Of a stretch of DNA of 64,000 bases, positions 35,346 to 45,073 are shown in pieces. Source of the stretch: Eubacteriaceae bacterium. Lineage in GTDB: Bacteria; Bacillota; Clostridia; Lachnospirales; Lachnospiraceae. Position 1 is the stretch's first letter. Each line of letters starts with the position of its first letter. Location of the stretch: NCBI GenBank assembly GCA_910574015.1, contig CAJSYQ010000011.1, positions 1-64,000 on the forward strand, given 5' to 3'. The position numbers and the translations under genes are program-made. The notes under the pieces were generated by a model. It was not told the DNA's origin. It did no database searches and saw only the letters and a list, made by a program, of their open reading frames with translations.

Positions 35346-35789
35346 ATGAGGAATATGGAACTGACTATGGCGATCTGGCTGGTTATCGTTGCGGTGATGC
35401 TGGTCATTGAGATCTTCACTATGGGACTCACGACGATCTGGTTCAGCATTGGCGCCCTGGCGGCCGCTGCTGCCACTGGTCTTGGGGCTCCATTGGGTAT
35501 ACAGATCCTGCTGTTTGTGGTGGTGTCACTGCTTGTAATGTTCCTGGTAAGGCCCTTTGCCATGCGTATGGTAAACCGCGAGCATATGAAGACCAATATC
35601 GATGCGGTAGTGGGGGAACAGGCCGTTGTCCAGGAAACCATTGACAACCGGAAGGAGCAGGGCAAGGTGGTCTTCCGTGGTGTCGACTGGATGGCGAGAA
35701 GTACAGACAATACCCTGATACCAGAGGGGGAGCTCGTTGAGATTGAAGAAATATCTGGTGTGAAACTGGTAGTAAAAAGAATACAATAG
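35346..35789 (+). CDS. NfeD-family membrane protein (YbbK/YuaF-like)
   Basis: The 147-residue protein has two to three hydrophobic helices in the first 75 residues and a C-terminal OB-fold domain (about 85-147; TNIDAVVGEQAVVQETIDNRKEQGKV...). NfeD proteins pair with SPFH/flotillin-like proteins, and such a gene follows 70 bases downstream, supporting the call. The start at 35346 has AGGAG 6 bases upstream. An in-frame extension to 35166 runs through the palindromic repeat and is rejected. Confidence 0.9.
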   Translation: MRNMELTMAIWLVIVAVMLVIEIFTMGLTTIWFSIGALAAAAATGLGAPLGIQILLFVVVSLLVMFLVRPFAMRMVNREHMKTNIDAVVGEQAVVQETIDNRKEQGKVVFRGVDWMARSTDNTLIPEGELVEIEEISGVKLVVKRIQ

Positions 35790-35859
35790 GTTACTGAAAA
35801 CAAATTTTTGAGTCAGACAGGCTCCTCGACCGGGCTGTCTGCAGAAAGGAAGGAAAGTT

Positions 35860-36810
35860 ATGCCAGAAAATGCAACAATTGGAAGCCTGGTTACCCCGGT
35901 AATCGTGATATTACTCATTGTGATCATATTATGCCTGATCGCATCCTGCATTAAGATCGTGCCCCAGGCACAGGCTTATATTGTGGAGCGCCTTGGCGGC
36001 TATCAGGCGACATGGGGTGTGGGCATCCATTTTAAACTGCCCATCATTGATAAGGTAGCAAGGAAGGTTCTGCTGAAGGAGCAGGTTATGGACTTCCCGC
36101 CGCAGCCGGTTATCACAGAAGATAATGTAACAATGCAGATTGATACGGTAGTATTTTTCCAGATCACGGATCCGAAGCTGTTTACCTATGGTGTGGAAAA
36201 CCCCATTATGGCCATTGAGAACCTGACAGCCACCACGCTGAGGAACATCATCGGTGATCTGGAGCTTGACCAGACGCTGACCTCACGTGAGACCATTAAC
36301 ACGCAGATGCGTTCCAGCCTGGATATCGCCACAGATCCCTGGGGCATCAAAGTAAACCGCGTAGAGCTGAAGAATATTATTCCCCCAAGAGAAATCCAGG
36401 ATTCCATGGAGAAACAGATGAAGGCAGAGCGTGAGAGGCGTGAATCCATCCTTCGTGCGGAGGGTGAGAAGAAATCTACCGTGTTGGTGGCAGAGGGTAA
36501 GAAGGAATCTGCCATCCTGGAAGCCCAGGCGGAGAAGGAGGCAGCCATTCTTCGTGCCGAGGCAAAGAAAGAAGCTACCATCCGGGAAGCAGAGGGCCGG
36601 GCGCAGGCCATCGAGGCGGTACAGAAGGCCACGGCAGAAGGTATCCGCTACCTGAATGAGGCGGCTCCGCAGCAGGCAGTCCTGACGCTGAAGAGCCTGG
36701 AGGCTTTTGAGAAGGCGGCAGACGGCAAGGCCACCAAGATCATAATCCCGTCTGAGATACAGGGGATTGCCGGCCTGGCCAAATCATTGGTGGAGACGGC
36801 TGAAAAATAA
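35860..36810 (+). CDS. SPFH/Band-7 protein (slipin/QmcA-like)
   Basis: The 316-residue protein has an N-terminal membrane helix (about residues 9-30), the SPFH domain (AQAYIVERLGGYQATWGVGIHFKLP..., about 35-200) and a C-terminal Ala/Glu/Lys-rich coiled coil with repeated ILRAEGEKK/LEAQAEKEA units (about 200-270). These form membrane-bound oligomeric rings that organise proteases or lipid domains. The paired NfeD gene upstream fits the usual partnership. AGGAAGGAAAG precedes the ATG. Confidence 0.93.
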   Translation: MPENATIGSLVTPVIVILLIVIILCLIASCIKIVPQAQAYIVERLGGYQATWGVGIHFKLPIIDKVARKVLLKEQVMDFPPQPVITEDNVTMQIDTVVFFQITDPKLFTYGVENPIMAIENLTATTLRNIIGDLELDQTLTSRETINTQMRSSLDIATDPWGIKVNRVELKNIIPPREIQDSMEKQMKAERERRESILRAEGEKKSTVLVAEGKKESAILEAQAEKEAAILRAEAKKEATIREAEGRAQAIEAVQKATAEGIRYLNEAAPQQAVLTLKSLEAFEKAADGKATKIIIPSEIQGIAGLAKSLVETAEK

Positions 36811-36828
36811 TAGAAAGAGTGAAACGGG

Positions 36829-37812
36829 ATGAATTTACAGGGAAGACATTTTTTGACACTGAAGGACTTCACACAGGAAGAGATCCGTTATATGCTGGAT
36901 ACGGCGAAAGAGTTGAAAGAAAAGAAAAAAAAGGGGATTGTGGAGAAGCCCTTTGAGGGAAAGAATATTGCGTTAATATTTGAAAAGACCAGCACCAGGA
37001 CCCGCTGTTCCTTTGAAGTGGCAGCTCACGACCTGGGTATGGGAGTGACCTATCTGGATCCGAAAGGATCCCAGATAGGGAAGAAGGAGAGCATAGCAGA
37101 TACCGCCCGTGTGCTGGGACGTATGTTTGACGGCATTGAATACCGGGGCTATGGACAGGAGATAGTGGAAGAGCTGGCAGAATATGCCGGCGTTCCGGTA
37201 TGGAATGGCCTGACGAATGAATATCATCCGACCCAGATGCTGGCGGATCTTCTTACTATAGAGGAGCAGTTCGGCAGCCTGTCCGGGATCCGGCTGACAT
37301 ATATGGGGGATGCCCGCTATAATATGGGAAATTCCTTGATGATCGCATGTGCAAAGATGGGGATGCACTTTACGGCGTGTGCGCCAAAGGCATATTTTCC
37401 GGCAGAGGAACTGGTCCAGGAATGCCGGGAATATGCGGTTCAGAGCGGCGGAAGCATTACCTTGACAGAGGATGTCAAAGAGGGGACGACAGGTGCTGAC
37501 GTGCTCTATACTGACGTATGGGTATCCATGGGCGAACCGGACGAGGTATGGGAAGAACGCATTCGGCTCTTGTCACCGTATCAGATCAATGCGGCGGCCA
37601 TGGCGAATGCAAAGGAGAACGCTGTGATGATGCACTGTCTTCCGGCCTTCCACGACCTGAAGACGACCATTGGCAGGGATATTCATGAAAAGTATGGCCT
37701 CACTGAAATGGAAGTGACGGATGAAGTATTTGAAAAATATGCGGATGTGGTTTTCCGGGAGGCGGAGAACCGTATGCATACGATAAAGGCAGTGATGTAT
37801 GTAACATTGTGA
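36829..37812 (+). CDS. argF: Ornithine carbamoyltransferase
   Basis: The 327-residue enzyme makes citrulline from ornithine and carbamoyl phosphate. Carbamoyl-phosphate motif [15 protein letters not shown] (about residue 52), HPTQ at about 133, and the ornithine/catalytic HCLPAFHD at about 267 are all present. It could run anabolically or, with an arginine deiminase system, catabolically; argH at 18751 supports synthesis. It starts 18 bases after the SPFH stop. Confidence 0.95.
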   Translation: MNLQGRHFLTLKDFTQEEIRYMLDTAKELKEKKKKGIVEKPFEGKNIALIFEKTSTRTRCSFEVAAHDLGMGVTYLDPKGSQIGKKESIADTARVLGRMFDGIEYRGYGQEIVEELAEYAGVPVWNGLTNEYHPTQMLADLLTIEEQFGSLSGIRLTYMGDARYNMGNSLMIACAKMGMHFTACAPKAYFPAEELVQECREYAVQSGGSITLTEDVKEGTTGADVLYTDVWVSMGEPDEVWEERIRLLSPYQINAAAMANAKENAVMMHCLPAFHDLKTTIGRDIHEKYGLTEMEVTDEVFEKYADVVFREAENRMHTIKAVMYVTL

Positions 37813-37834
37813 TAAAATCGGGAAAGGAGCCAAT

Positions 37835-39205
37835 ATGAGCAATGATCTAAATGCCGGATATGGGAATGACTGGATACGCAGGATGGCATCGGTATGCGAG
37901 GAAAGCAGCACGATTGACTCTACACTATTTTCTAAATATGAAGTAAAAAGAGGTCTTCGGGATCTGAACGGGCAGGGAGTCCTCACAGGCCTGACTGAGA
38001 TATCAGAGATCCGGTCTTATACGGTAGTGGACCGGGAGATGATCCCATGTGAGGGGAAATTGTATTATCAGGGAATTGACATAGAAGAGATTGTGGACGG
38101 TTTTCTGGCCGAGAAACGGTTTGGTTATGAAGAGGTGGTGTATCTGCTGCTGTTTGGCAGGCTGCCCAACAGCATGGAGCTTGAGGAGTTAAAGGATATG
38201 CTGGCAGAGTTCCGGCACGGCCTTCCCACCAGCTTTGTGCGGGATATCATTATGAAGGCGCCCAGCTCGGATCTGATGAATACGCTGGGGCGCAGCGTCC
38301 TGACATTGTATTCCTATGACGACAGGGCAGACGATACAACTACGGAAAATGTACTTCGTCAGTGTCTGCAGCTGGTGGCGCTGTTCCCGCTCTTTACCGT
38401 GTACGGATATCATGCGGCATGTTATTTTTATGGGGATTCCAGTTTCTTTCTGCACCCGCCGAAGAGGGAGTACTCCACGGCGGAAAATATTTTACATATG
38501 CTTCGGCCGGACAGCAGGTTTACTACGCTGGAGGCGAAGATACTGGATATCGCGCTGGTACTCCACGCGGAGCACGGAGGGGGAAACAACTCTACTTTTA
38601 CCGATCACGTCGTCACCTCTTCCGGCACGGATACTTATGCGGCGATATCGGCCGCCCTTGGCTCCCTGAAAGGGCCGAGGCATGGCGGGGCCAATAAGAA
38701 GGTGTCCATGATGTTTGAGGATATGAAAAAGAAGGTAAAGGACTGGGAGGATGAGGAAGAGGTGGAGAGCTACCTTACCGCCCTTTTGAACCGGCAGGTC
38801 TTTGATAAATCGGGACTGATCTATGGTATGGGGCATGCCGTCTATTCCATCTCAGATCCCCGTGCGCGAACGTTTTGCAAGTTTGTAAAGAAGCTGGCGG
38901 ATGAAAAGGGGATGCAGAAGGAATTTGCCCTGTATAACCTGGTGGAGAAGCTGGCACCAAAGGTTATCGCCAATGAACGTCATATTTACAAGGGCGTCAG
39001 CGCCAATATAGATTTCTACAGCGGACTTGTCTACAGCATGCTGGAGATTCCTCTGGAAATGTATACGCCGCTGTTTGCTATTGGAAGGATCGCCGGCTGG
39101 AGCGCACATCGCATCGAAGAGCTTGTCAACGCCGGCAAGATCATACGACCCGCATATAAGGCAGTGGGAAGGCATAAGTCTTATGTGCCGATGGCAGAGA
39201 GGTGA
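37835..39205 (+). CDS. Citrate synthase
   Basis: The 456-residue enzyme condenses acetyl-CoA and oxaloacetate. Catalytic residues fit: His in LHAEHGGGNNSTFT, His in YGMGHAVYSISDPRA and a later Asp in NIDFYSGLVYSML, with SLKGPRHGGANKKV between. It has an N-terminal extension of about 50 residues compared with short bacterial forms. In Lachnospiraceae it feeds an oxidative half-cycle to glutamate; aconitase and isocitrate dehydrogenase are not in the window. AAAGGAG precedes the ATG. Confidence 0.94.
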   Translation: MSNDLNAGYGNDWIRRMASVCEESSTIDSTLFSKYEVKRGLRDLNGQGVLTGLTEISEIRSYTVVDREMIPCEGKLYYQGIDIEEIVDGFLAEKRFGYEEVVYLLLFGRLPNSMELEELKDMLAEFRHGLPTSFVRDIIMKAPSSDLMNTLGRSVLTLYSYDDRADDTTTENVLRQCLQLVALFPLFTVYGYHAACYFYGDSSFFLHPPKREYSTAENILHMLRPDSRFTTLEAKILDIALVLHAEHGGGNNSTFTDHVVTSSGTDTYAAISAALGSLKGPRHGGANKKVSMMFEDMKKKVKDWEDEEEVESYLTALLNRQVFDKSGLIYGMGHAVYSISDPRARTFCKFVKKLADEKGMQKEFALYNLVEKLAPKVIANERHIYKGVSANIDFYSGLVYSMLEIPLEMYTPLFAIGRIAGWSAHRIEELVNAGKIIRPAYKAVGRHKSYVPMAER

Positions 39206-39209
39206 TTGG

Positions 39210-39566
39210 ATGAGGGAGGATCAGGTTCTGTGCGCCTGCAGCGCCTATGAGCGGAAATATTATCTCAATCCCCGGTTTCACTCCCTGCCGGAGCAGATCC
39301 AAAACGAACTGCAGATTCTGGCGGTCACCATGACAGAGGATGTGGGCGGGGTATTTACAATGGAATTTGACGAGGACGGATGCCTTTATATGTCTGCTGT
39401 GGCGAGGGAGGATGATCTTGCCTACGATGAGATTGGCAGCCATCTGAAAATTAAACAGTATCAGAGCCGCTATGCGGAGCTGATGGAAGAACTGGAAGAA
39501 TATTATAGAACATTTTTTCTCTCCCGGGACGGAGTGGATATCCGGCGGGAGGAATGCGGGGAATAA
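39210..39566 (+). CDS. DUF6145 family protein
   Basis: The 118-residue acidic protein has the pattern [48 protein letters not shown], which I associate with the Lachnospiraceae family DUF6145. No membrane segment, signal or catalytic motif is visible; function unknown. It starts 4 bases after the citrate synthase stop and ends 2 bases before coaX, so it is translated within that operon. Confidence 0.78.
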   Translation: MREDQVLCACSAYERKYYLNPRFHSLPEQIQNELQILAVTMTEDVGGVFTMEFDEDGCLYMSAVAREDDLAYDEIGSHLKIKQYQSRYAELMEELEEYYRTFFLSRDGVDIRREECGE

Positions 39567-39568
39567 TT

Positions 39569-40345
39569 ATGTTACTAGCGATCGATATCGGAAATACAAA
39601 TCTTACCTTCGGCCTGTTTGATGGTGAGGAGATCTGCCATAAATTCAGGCTGACTACCAGCCTGCCGCGGACTTCAGATGAGTTCGGCGTGCAGATCATG
39701 GAACAGCTGTCCCATTCTCAGGGGACGGAAAAAGAAGTGGAGGATGTGATCATCTGCTCAGTCGTTCCCAAGATTATGTATTCGCTTACCAGCGGGATCA
39801 AAAAATATCTGAATTGCGATCCCATGGTGGTGGGGCAGGGAACAAGATCAGGCATCCGCATCGCCACCACCAATCCCATGGAGATTGGAGCCGACCGGGT
39901 CGTAGACGCGGTGGGGGCATATTTTCTCTATGGCGGTCCAGTGATCGTCATTGACTATGGCACCGCTACCACCTATGATCTTGTGACGGGGGACGGTTCT
40001 CTGGCGGCGGGAGTGACGGCGCCTGGGATCCGCATCAGTGCCCGGGCGCTGTGGAGCAATGCGGCGAAGCTTCCCGAGATTGAGATTGTGAAGCCGAAAT
40101 CCATTCTGGCCAAAACGACCATAACCAGTATGCAGGCGGGGCTTGTATATGGAACCATCGGCCAGACAGAGTATATCATTGACCGATTTAAAGAAGAATC
40201 CGGTTATAAGGGGATAAAGGTGGTTGCCACCGGGGGCCTTGGCAGGATTATTTCGGAGGGGACAGAGAAGATTGATGTATATGATCCAGAACTCACATTG
40301 AAAGGAATGCGGCTGATCTATGAGCGGACAAAGGCAAATGTGTAG
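39569..40345 (+). CDS. coaX: Type III pantothenate kinase
   Basis: The 258-residue ASKHA-fold enzyme phosphorylates pantothenate, the first step of CoA synthesis. It has the P-loop-like [48 protein letters not shown] and the C-terminal [18 protein letters not shown]. All signature Asp residues are present. It needs K+ and is not inhibited by CoA in known members. The ATG at 39569 is chosen from family alignment. It overlaps the dus gene by 26 bases. Confidence 0.94.
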   Translation: MLLAIDIGNTNLTFGLFDGEEICHKFRLTTSLPRTSDEFGVQIMEQLSHSQGTEKEVEDVIICSVVPKIMYSLTSGIKKYLNCDPMVVGQGTRSGIRIATTNPMEIGADRVVDAVGAYFLYGGPVIVIDYGTATTYDLVTGDGSLAAGVTAPGIRISARALWSNAAKLPEIEIVKPKSILAKTTITSMQAGLVYGTIGQTEYIIDRFKEESGYKGIKVVATGGLGRIISEGTEKIDVYDPELTLKGMRLIYERTKANV

Positions 40346-41321
40346 GAAACTTACGATAGGGAATGTCGAATTGAAAGGAAATATCATTCTGGCACCAATG
40401 GCAGGGGTAACGGACCTGCCATTTCGTATACTCTGCAAAGAACAGGGGGCGGATCTGATCTGCACCGAGATGGTCAGTGCCAAGGGAATCCTGTACAACA
40501 ATAAGAATACAGAGGAGCTGCTCCGTATCGATGAGAGAGAGAGACCGGTTTCCCTGCAGCTCTTTGGCTCCGACCCCGACATCGTCAGTGAGATGGCAAA
40601 GCGCATCGAGGAGCGCAATTTTGATATACTGGATATCAATATGGGGTGTCCGGTGCCGAAGGTGGTCAATAACGGGGAGGGCTCGGCGCTGCTTAAGGAC
40701 ATTCCCCTGGCTGCCCGGATCATTGAAAAGACTGTGAGGGCGGTCCGCAAACCGGTGACCGTGAAATTCCGGAAGGGATTCCGCCGGGGGGAGCTTCAGG
40801 CGGTGGAGCTGGCAAAGGCAGCGGAGTCGGCGGGAGCGGCGGCAGTGGCAGTCCATGGCAGGACAAGAGAGGAGTATTATAGCGGAACCGCGGACTGGGA
40901 TTGTATTGCCGCAGTGAAAGAAGCGGTGAAGATTCCGGTGATCGGCAACGGCGATATATACACCCCCCAGGACGGGGAACGGATGATGCGGGAGACGGGC
41001 TGCGACGGACTGATGATCGGCAGGGGAGCGAGAGGGAATCCCTGGATCTTTCATCGGATGAAAAGGTGGTCAGAGACGGGCGAGGTTGAGCCAAAACCAG
41101 ATTTTGATACCGTCTGCCGAATGATCCTCCGCCATGCGGCGATGCAGGCGGAGTGGAAGGGGGAGAGACGGGGGATCATGGAGATGCGGACTCATATCGC
41201 ATGGTATACGGCGGGGTATCCCCATTCGGCCGAACTCCGGAGAGCGGTAAACAGACTGGAGACATATGCCCAGCTGGAGGAACTGTTAAAAGGACATTGT
41301 ATCAGGAAAAAGGAAGGATAG
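40320..41321 (+). CDS. dusB: tRNA-dihydrouridine synthase (DusB type)
   Basis: The 333-residue FMN enzyme reduces uridines in t[36 protein letters not shown], the catalytic Cys in [27 protein letters not shown] and the FMN-phosphate loop [11 protein letters not shown] are present. The start may be 40320 or the internal ATG 40338; both lie inside the coaX end. Pairing with coaX is common in Firmicutes. Confidence 0.93.
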   Translation: MSGQRQMCRKLTIGNVELKGNIILAPMAGVTDLPFRILCKEQGADLICTEMVSAKGILYNNKNTEELLRIDERERPVSLQLFGSDPDIVSEMAKRIEERNFDILDINMGCPVPKVVNNGEGSALLKDIPLAARIIEKTVRAVRKPVTVKFRKGFRRGELQAVELAKAAESAGAAAVAVHGRTREEYYSGTADWDCIAAVKEAVKIPVIGNGDIYTPQDGERMMRETGCDGLMIGRGARGNPWIFHRMKRWSETGEVEPKPDFDTVCRMILRHAAMQAEWKGERRGIMEMRTHIAWYTAGYPHSAELRRAVNRLETYAQLEELLKGHCIRKKEG

Positions 41322-41330
41322 TGGGGAAGT

Positions 41331-41753
41331 ATGAGGGAACCGTTTTTTTTGCTGCTGCTGGAGCTATCCCAGGCTCATGCAAACCGAAGCCGGGAAGGGT
41401 TCCAGCGGCTGAACCTGTCGGATGGTCAGCCGAAGATCCTTTACATTTTAGGAGCACAGGATGGACAGACACAGAAGGAACTGGCAGAGCTGTGCCGGAT
41501 CCGGCCGTCTACACTGACTGTTATGCTGGATAAGATGGAAAAGAAAGCTTATCTGTACAGGGAACAGGTGGTGGTTTCCGGCGGCAAAAGAGCCTACCGG
41601 ATCCATCTCACAGAAACAGGGCGGGAGATGGCGGAGAAGGTTCGGAATATGATGGATGAGCTGGATGCCAGAAGCCTTCAGGGATTGTCGGAGGAGGAGA
41701 CAGAACTGCTTTATGACCTGATGAAAAGAGTGATCGACAACCTGGAAGAGTAG
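41331..41753 (+). CDS. MarR-family transcriptional regulator
   Basis: The 140-residue winged-helix protein has the DNA-binding core QKELAELCRIRPSTLTVMLDKMEKKAYLYREQVVVSGGKRAYRIHLTETG (residues about 43-95) and a C-terminal dimerisation helix. It is followed by a promoter with a short inverted repeat, so it may control the downstream esterase gene; ligand unknown. Start at 41331 with GGGGAAG upstream. Confidence 0.9.
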   Translation: MREPFFLLLLELSQAHANRSREGFQRLNLSDGQPKILYILGAQDGQTQKELAELCRIRPSTLTVMLDKMEKKAYLYREQVVVSGGKRAYRIHLTETGREMAEKVRNMMDELDARSLQGLSEEETELLYDLMKRVIDNLEE

Positions 41754-41757
41754 TGTG

Positions 41758-41809
41758 TTGACTTTTGAAAACAGTGGAATTATAATGCTTATAGGATTAG
41801 AAAACTAAT
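41758..41809 (+). promoter_or_regulatory. Sigma-A promoter with a candidate MarR operator
   Basis: TTGACT (41758-41763), 17 bases, TATAAT (41781-41786). Just downstream lies ATTAG-AAAA-CTAAT (41796-41809), a perfect inverted repeat of MarR-site size at the likely transcription start. Confidence 0.65.
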
Positions 41810-41831
41810 TAGATGGAGGGGAAAGGGCGTT

Positions 41832-42704
41832 ATGATCAAGAAGATAGAAGGGAAAGGGAAAACGGTTTCTTATGACGGGGATCTTGCCTATCCTGTTCCA
41901 GAAGATTACCGAATGGAAAGCCAGGAGGTTACATATGGAGAGGTGAGGCCGGTGGAGTACTGGTCAAAGACGACGGACAGCCAGCGTCGGGCGGTGGTTA
42001 TACTTCCACCGGGATATTCGCAGGATAGAACTTATCCGGTTGTCTATCTCTGCCACGGCCTGGGACAGGATGAGACACAATGGCTGGAAGAGGGAAAGGC
42101 AGGCACCGTGCTGGGGAACATGATCGCAGACGGGGACGCGGTGGAAATGATCCTTGTTCTGGCCAACTGCAGGGCCTGGAAACAGGAAGGCGTGGATCCG
42201 GAGGAGACATTTTCACTGGCACATTATGCGGCGTTTAATAATTTTCTGAAGGACTTCACCGACGATCTGCAGCCCTTTATCGAAGATAATTTTTCGGTTG
42301 CCACAGGAAGGGAAAACACTGCCGTGGCCGGATTTTCCATGGGGGGGAGGGTGGCGCTCCATCTGGGGATCACCCTTCAGGATACCTTTGGCGGCATCGG
42401 GGCATTCTGTCCGGCACCGGGGATATTTCCCTATACGAATATGAATGTCACGGAGGACGGGCTTTTTACCGAGCGGATCTTTGATCTGAAAGAAAGATAC
42501 AGGGACAGAACAATGATTATGATCGTGGCGGGGAAATCGGATCCCATTGTGAAAGATTATCCCGAATCCTATCACGACGCCCTGGAGAAAAACGGGGTGG
42601 AGCATATCTGGTATAAAAGATCCGGCGGACACGATATGGATGTGAGCGGACAGGGGCTGTGGCATTTTCTAAAGGAGATATCTAGCTCAATGGCATCAAT
42701 TTGA
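41832..42704 (+). CDS. Alpha/beta-hydrolase esterase (esterase D / feruloyl-esterase type)
   Basis: The 290-residue protein shows the esterase-D family order: VVILPPGYSQDRTYPVVYLCHGLGQDETQW (oxyanion region), nucleophile elbow GFSMGGR (Ser, about residue 168), an Asp in VAGKSDPIVKDY and the His in KRSGGHDMDVSG. No signal peptide, so probably cytosolic, acting on acyl esters of sugars or phenolics; it could serve with the GH43 enzyme but that is inference. Its last residues (SSMASI) and the stop codon are supplied by the palindromic repeat at 42682. Confidence 0.87.
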   Translation: MIKKIEGKGKTVSYDGDLAYPVPEDYRMESQEVTYGEVRPVEYWSKTTDSQRRAVVILPPGYSQDRTYPVVYLCHGLGQDETQWLEEGKAGTVLGNMIADGDAVEMILVLANCRAWKQEGVDPEETFSLAHYAAFNNFLKDFTDDLQPFIEDNFSVATGRENTAVAGFSMGGRVALHLGITLQDTFGGIGAFCPAPGIFPYTNMNVTEDGLFTERIFDLKERYRDRTMIMIVAGKSDPIVKDYPESYHDALEKNGVEHIWYKRSGGHDMDVSGQGLWHFLKEISSSMASI

Positions 42705-42734
42705 AAGGGGTTCAAATTGGCGTCATTGAGCTAG
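42682..42734. repeat. Dispersed palindromic repeat, copy 2 (covers the end of the esterase gene)
   Basis: CTAGCTCAATGGCATCAATTTGAA is followed by AGGG/GG and its near-exact inverse ending GTCATTGAGCTAG; the two 24-base arms pair with only wobble or single mismatches at three places. The TGA stop of the esterase (42702-42704) lies in the left arm. See copy 1 at 35286. Confidence 0.75.
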
Positions 42735-42911
42735 GTTCACATTTTGTTCAAAATAAGATCACATGGTGCACAAAGTTACATCATATTTGTTTCATATTTT
42801 TTCATTAGGCTGAATGGTAGAAAAAGGAAAATTCTACAGATTCAGCCTTTTGTATTGGATTTGTCAGTGGCACCGGGGTACGGGCTGAAAGAACAGGAGG
42901 GTAATTTGAGA

Positions 42912-44351
42912 ATGAGAGCAACAAAATACCGGATAATCGTGATCGCCGCCGCTGCGGTGGTAATGGCAGGGGCCGCCGCTGTTATACTTGTACCGCGGTG
43001 GAAGAAGGGACAGGATAACCCGAAAGCGGCAGTTCAGGAGAACACAATCCGGCTGGCGAAGATGGATCTGACAGATTCCGTCAGCGCCACAGGTACGATA
43101 GAAAGCGTTTCTGCCAGGACAGTCAGTGCAGGGGTATCGGATGCAGAGATCCGGCAGATTAAGGTGCAGGAGGGTGACATGGTAAAGAAAGGGCAGATTC
43201 TTCTTGTTTTTGATAAAACGGATCTGGCAGAGGCAAAGGAGGAGGCAGAAAAAGATCTGGAGGACGTGAAGTCGCAGATTGATCTGGAAACCGCCACAGC
43301 CAGCAGGAAGCTAAAAGAAGCGCAGGAGAACGCCCAGAGCGACACGGCAAGACAGGATCAGGCTGTGGCGTCGGCAAAGAAGGCCTATCAGGAGGGTAAG
43401 AAAGAAGTTTCTGCAGCAAAGGATGAAGCGGCGAAAAAGAAAGCAGAGGAATCCCTGAAACTGCTGAAAGAGGCCTATGACAAAGCGAAAAGTGAGCGGG
43501 AAAGCACGGAACAGCAGAATAGAGCAAATATTCAGAATGCAAAGGATTCCCTGAATACAATGGAAAACAACCATCAGAAATCACTGCGGGAGGCAGAAAA
43601 AGCTGTGAAATCGGCAGAGGAAATGCTAAAGGAGTGTACGGTGAGAGCCCCTATAAGCGGTACGGTGACCAGCATAAATGTGGAAAAGGGAGACCGGTAC
43701 ACCGGGGGGGAAATAATGGTTATCAGCGACTGTGACAATCTGCGTGTAACGACGACGGTCAGTGAGTACGATATCAGTAAGATTGCAAAAGGGCAGCGGG
43801 CTGTGATTCTGACAGATGCTACAGGAAAAGAGGAACTGGAGGGAGAGATCACCTATGTGGCTGTCGCTGCCGGCAGCAGCTCTGCCGGGTCGGGCAGTAC
43901 AGCGGGAACAGGGAATTCTTCCGCCGCCGGGTATTCCTCTTCTTCTACTGGCAGTACGGGATACGAGGTAAGAATTGAACTGAAGGAGAAAAAGGATGCC
44001 CTTCGCGTGGGAATGACTGCCAAATGCAGCATTATACAGAAAGAGGCCGGGGATGTATTTGCCGTGCCATACGATGCGGTCCATACGGATAAGGAGGGCA
44101 ATAGTAAGATTTATGTCAGGGATCCTGACACAGGGAATCAGGAAGTTGCAGTGACGAAAGGAATGGAGAGCGACTATTATGTGGAGATCAGCGGCGAGGG
44201 GCTTACAGAAGGGCTTCAGGTTATCATTCCATCGGATGAAACCACAGTAGATACAGATAAGGAGGACAGAGATGCTATGGGCATTGGCGATCTGATGAGC
44301 GGGAAAGGCGGCGCGGGAATGCCTGGCAGGGGCGGCGCACCGGGAAGGTAA
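42912..44351 (+). CDS. Membrane-fusion (adaptor) protein of a MacAB-like efflux system
   Basis: The 479-residue protein has an N-terminal membrane helix (about 7-27), a biotinyl-lipoyl-like half (VSATGTIESVSARTVSAGVSDAEIRQIKVQEGD), a long Lys/Glu/Ala coiled coil (about 90-235), the second lipoyl half (CTVRAPISGTVTSINVEKGD) and a beta-barrel domain with a Ser/Gly-rich insertion (about 315-350), ending in a Gly-rich tail. It would link an ABC permease to the cell envelope. The ATG at 42912 is used; a TTG at 42906 is better spaced from AGGAGG. The frame to 42744 is not homologous. Confidence 0.88.
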   Translation: MRATKYRIIVIAAAAVVMAGAAAVILVPRWKKGQDNPKAAVQENTIRLAKMDLTDSVSATGTIESVSARTVSAGVSDAEIRQIKVQEGDMVKKGQILLVFDKTDLAEAKEEAEKDLEDVKSQIDLETATASRKLKEAQENAQSDTARQDQAVASAKKAYQEGKKEVSAAKDEAAKKKAEESLKLLKEAYDKAKSERESTEQQNRANIQNAKDSLNTMENNHQKSLREAEKAVKSAEEMLKECTVRAPISGTVTSINVEKGDRYTGGEIMVISDCDNLRVTTTVSEYDISKIAKGQRAVILTDATGKEELEGEITYVAVAAGSSSAGSGSTAGTGNSSAAGYSSSSTGSTGYEVRIELKEKKDALRVGMTAKCSIIQKEAGDVFAVPYDAVHTDKEGNSKIYVRDPDTGNQEVAVTKGMESDYYVEISGEGLTEGLQVIIPSDETTVDTDKEDRDAMGIGDLMSGKGGAGMPGRGGAPGR

Positions 44352-44362
44352 GGAGGCGGGGA

Positions 44363-45073
44363 ATGGAGAGGAATCGTACAATAATTGATCTGCAGCATAT
44401 CGTTAAGAGATTTTACATTGGCAGACCCAATGAGCTTGAAATCCTGCATGGCATAGACATGCAGGTGGAAGAGGGTGAATTTATCTCCGTTGTGGGGGAG
44501 TCTGGTTCTGGTAAATCCACGCTGATGAATATTATCGGTGCCCTTGACCGGCCCACAGAGGGGAAGTATCTTTTTGGCGGCACGGATATCTGCCGCACAA
44601 AGGATAGGCGGCTGTCCGAGATCAGGAACCGTCAGATCGGTTTTGTCTTTCAGACATACAATCTTATTGCCCGGACTTCGGCGTTGTCCAACGTAGAGCT
44701 TCCGATGCTCTATGCGGCAGTACCCCGGAGGGAGCGTACCAGGAGGGCGGAAGAACTGCTGGAAATGGTTGGCATGAGGGACCGGATGGCGCATCATCCC
44801 GATGAACTGTCTGGAGGTCAGAAGCAGCGTGTAGCCATCGCCCGGGCCATGGCAAATGATCCTGACCTCCTTTTGGCGGATGAACCGACGGGGGCTCTGG
44901 ATTCAGAGACCAGCCGTGTGATCATGGATATTTTTCACCGGCTGCACAGAGAGAAGGGGAAAACCATCGTGCTTATTACACATTCCATGGAACTTGCAGA
45001 GGAGACGGAGAGAATCGTCACGATTCGGGACGGACAGATTACCGGAGAAAAAAGGAGGGAGCTGGTATGCTGA
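44363..45073 (+). CDS. ABC transporter ATPase (MacB/LolD type)
   Basis: The 236-residue ATPase has Walker A GESGSGKST, Q-loop VFQTYNL, signature DELSGGQKQRVAIARA and Walker B DLLLADEPTGALDSETS. The sequence LTNIIGALDRPT-like (LMNIIGALDRPTEG) is characteristic of LolD/MacB ATPases. It stands between adaptor and permease, overlapping the permease start by 7 bases. It powers export of a peptide, antibiotic or lipid; substrate unknown. Confidence 0.94.
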   Translation: MERNRTIIDLQHIVKRFYIGRPNELEILHGIDMQVEEGEFISVVGESGSGKSTLMNIIGALDRPTEGKYLFGGTDICRTKDRRLSEIRNRQIGFVFQTYNLIARTSALSNVELPMLYAAVPRRERTRRAEELLEMVGMRDRMAHHPDELSGGQKQRVAIARAMANDPDLLLADEPTGALDSETSRVIMDIFHRLHREKGKTIVLITHSMELAEETERIVTIRDGQITGEKRRELVC

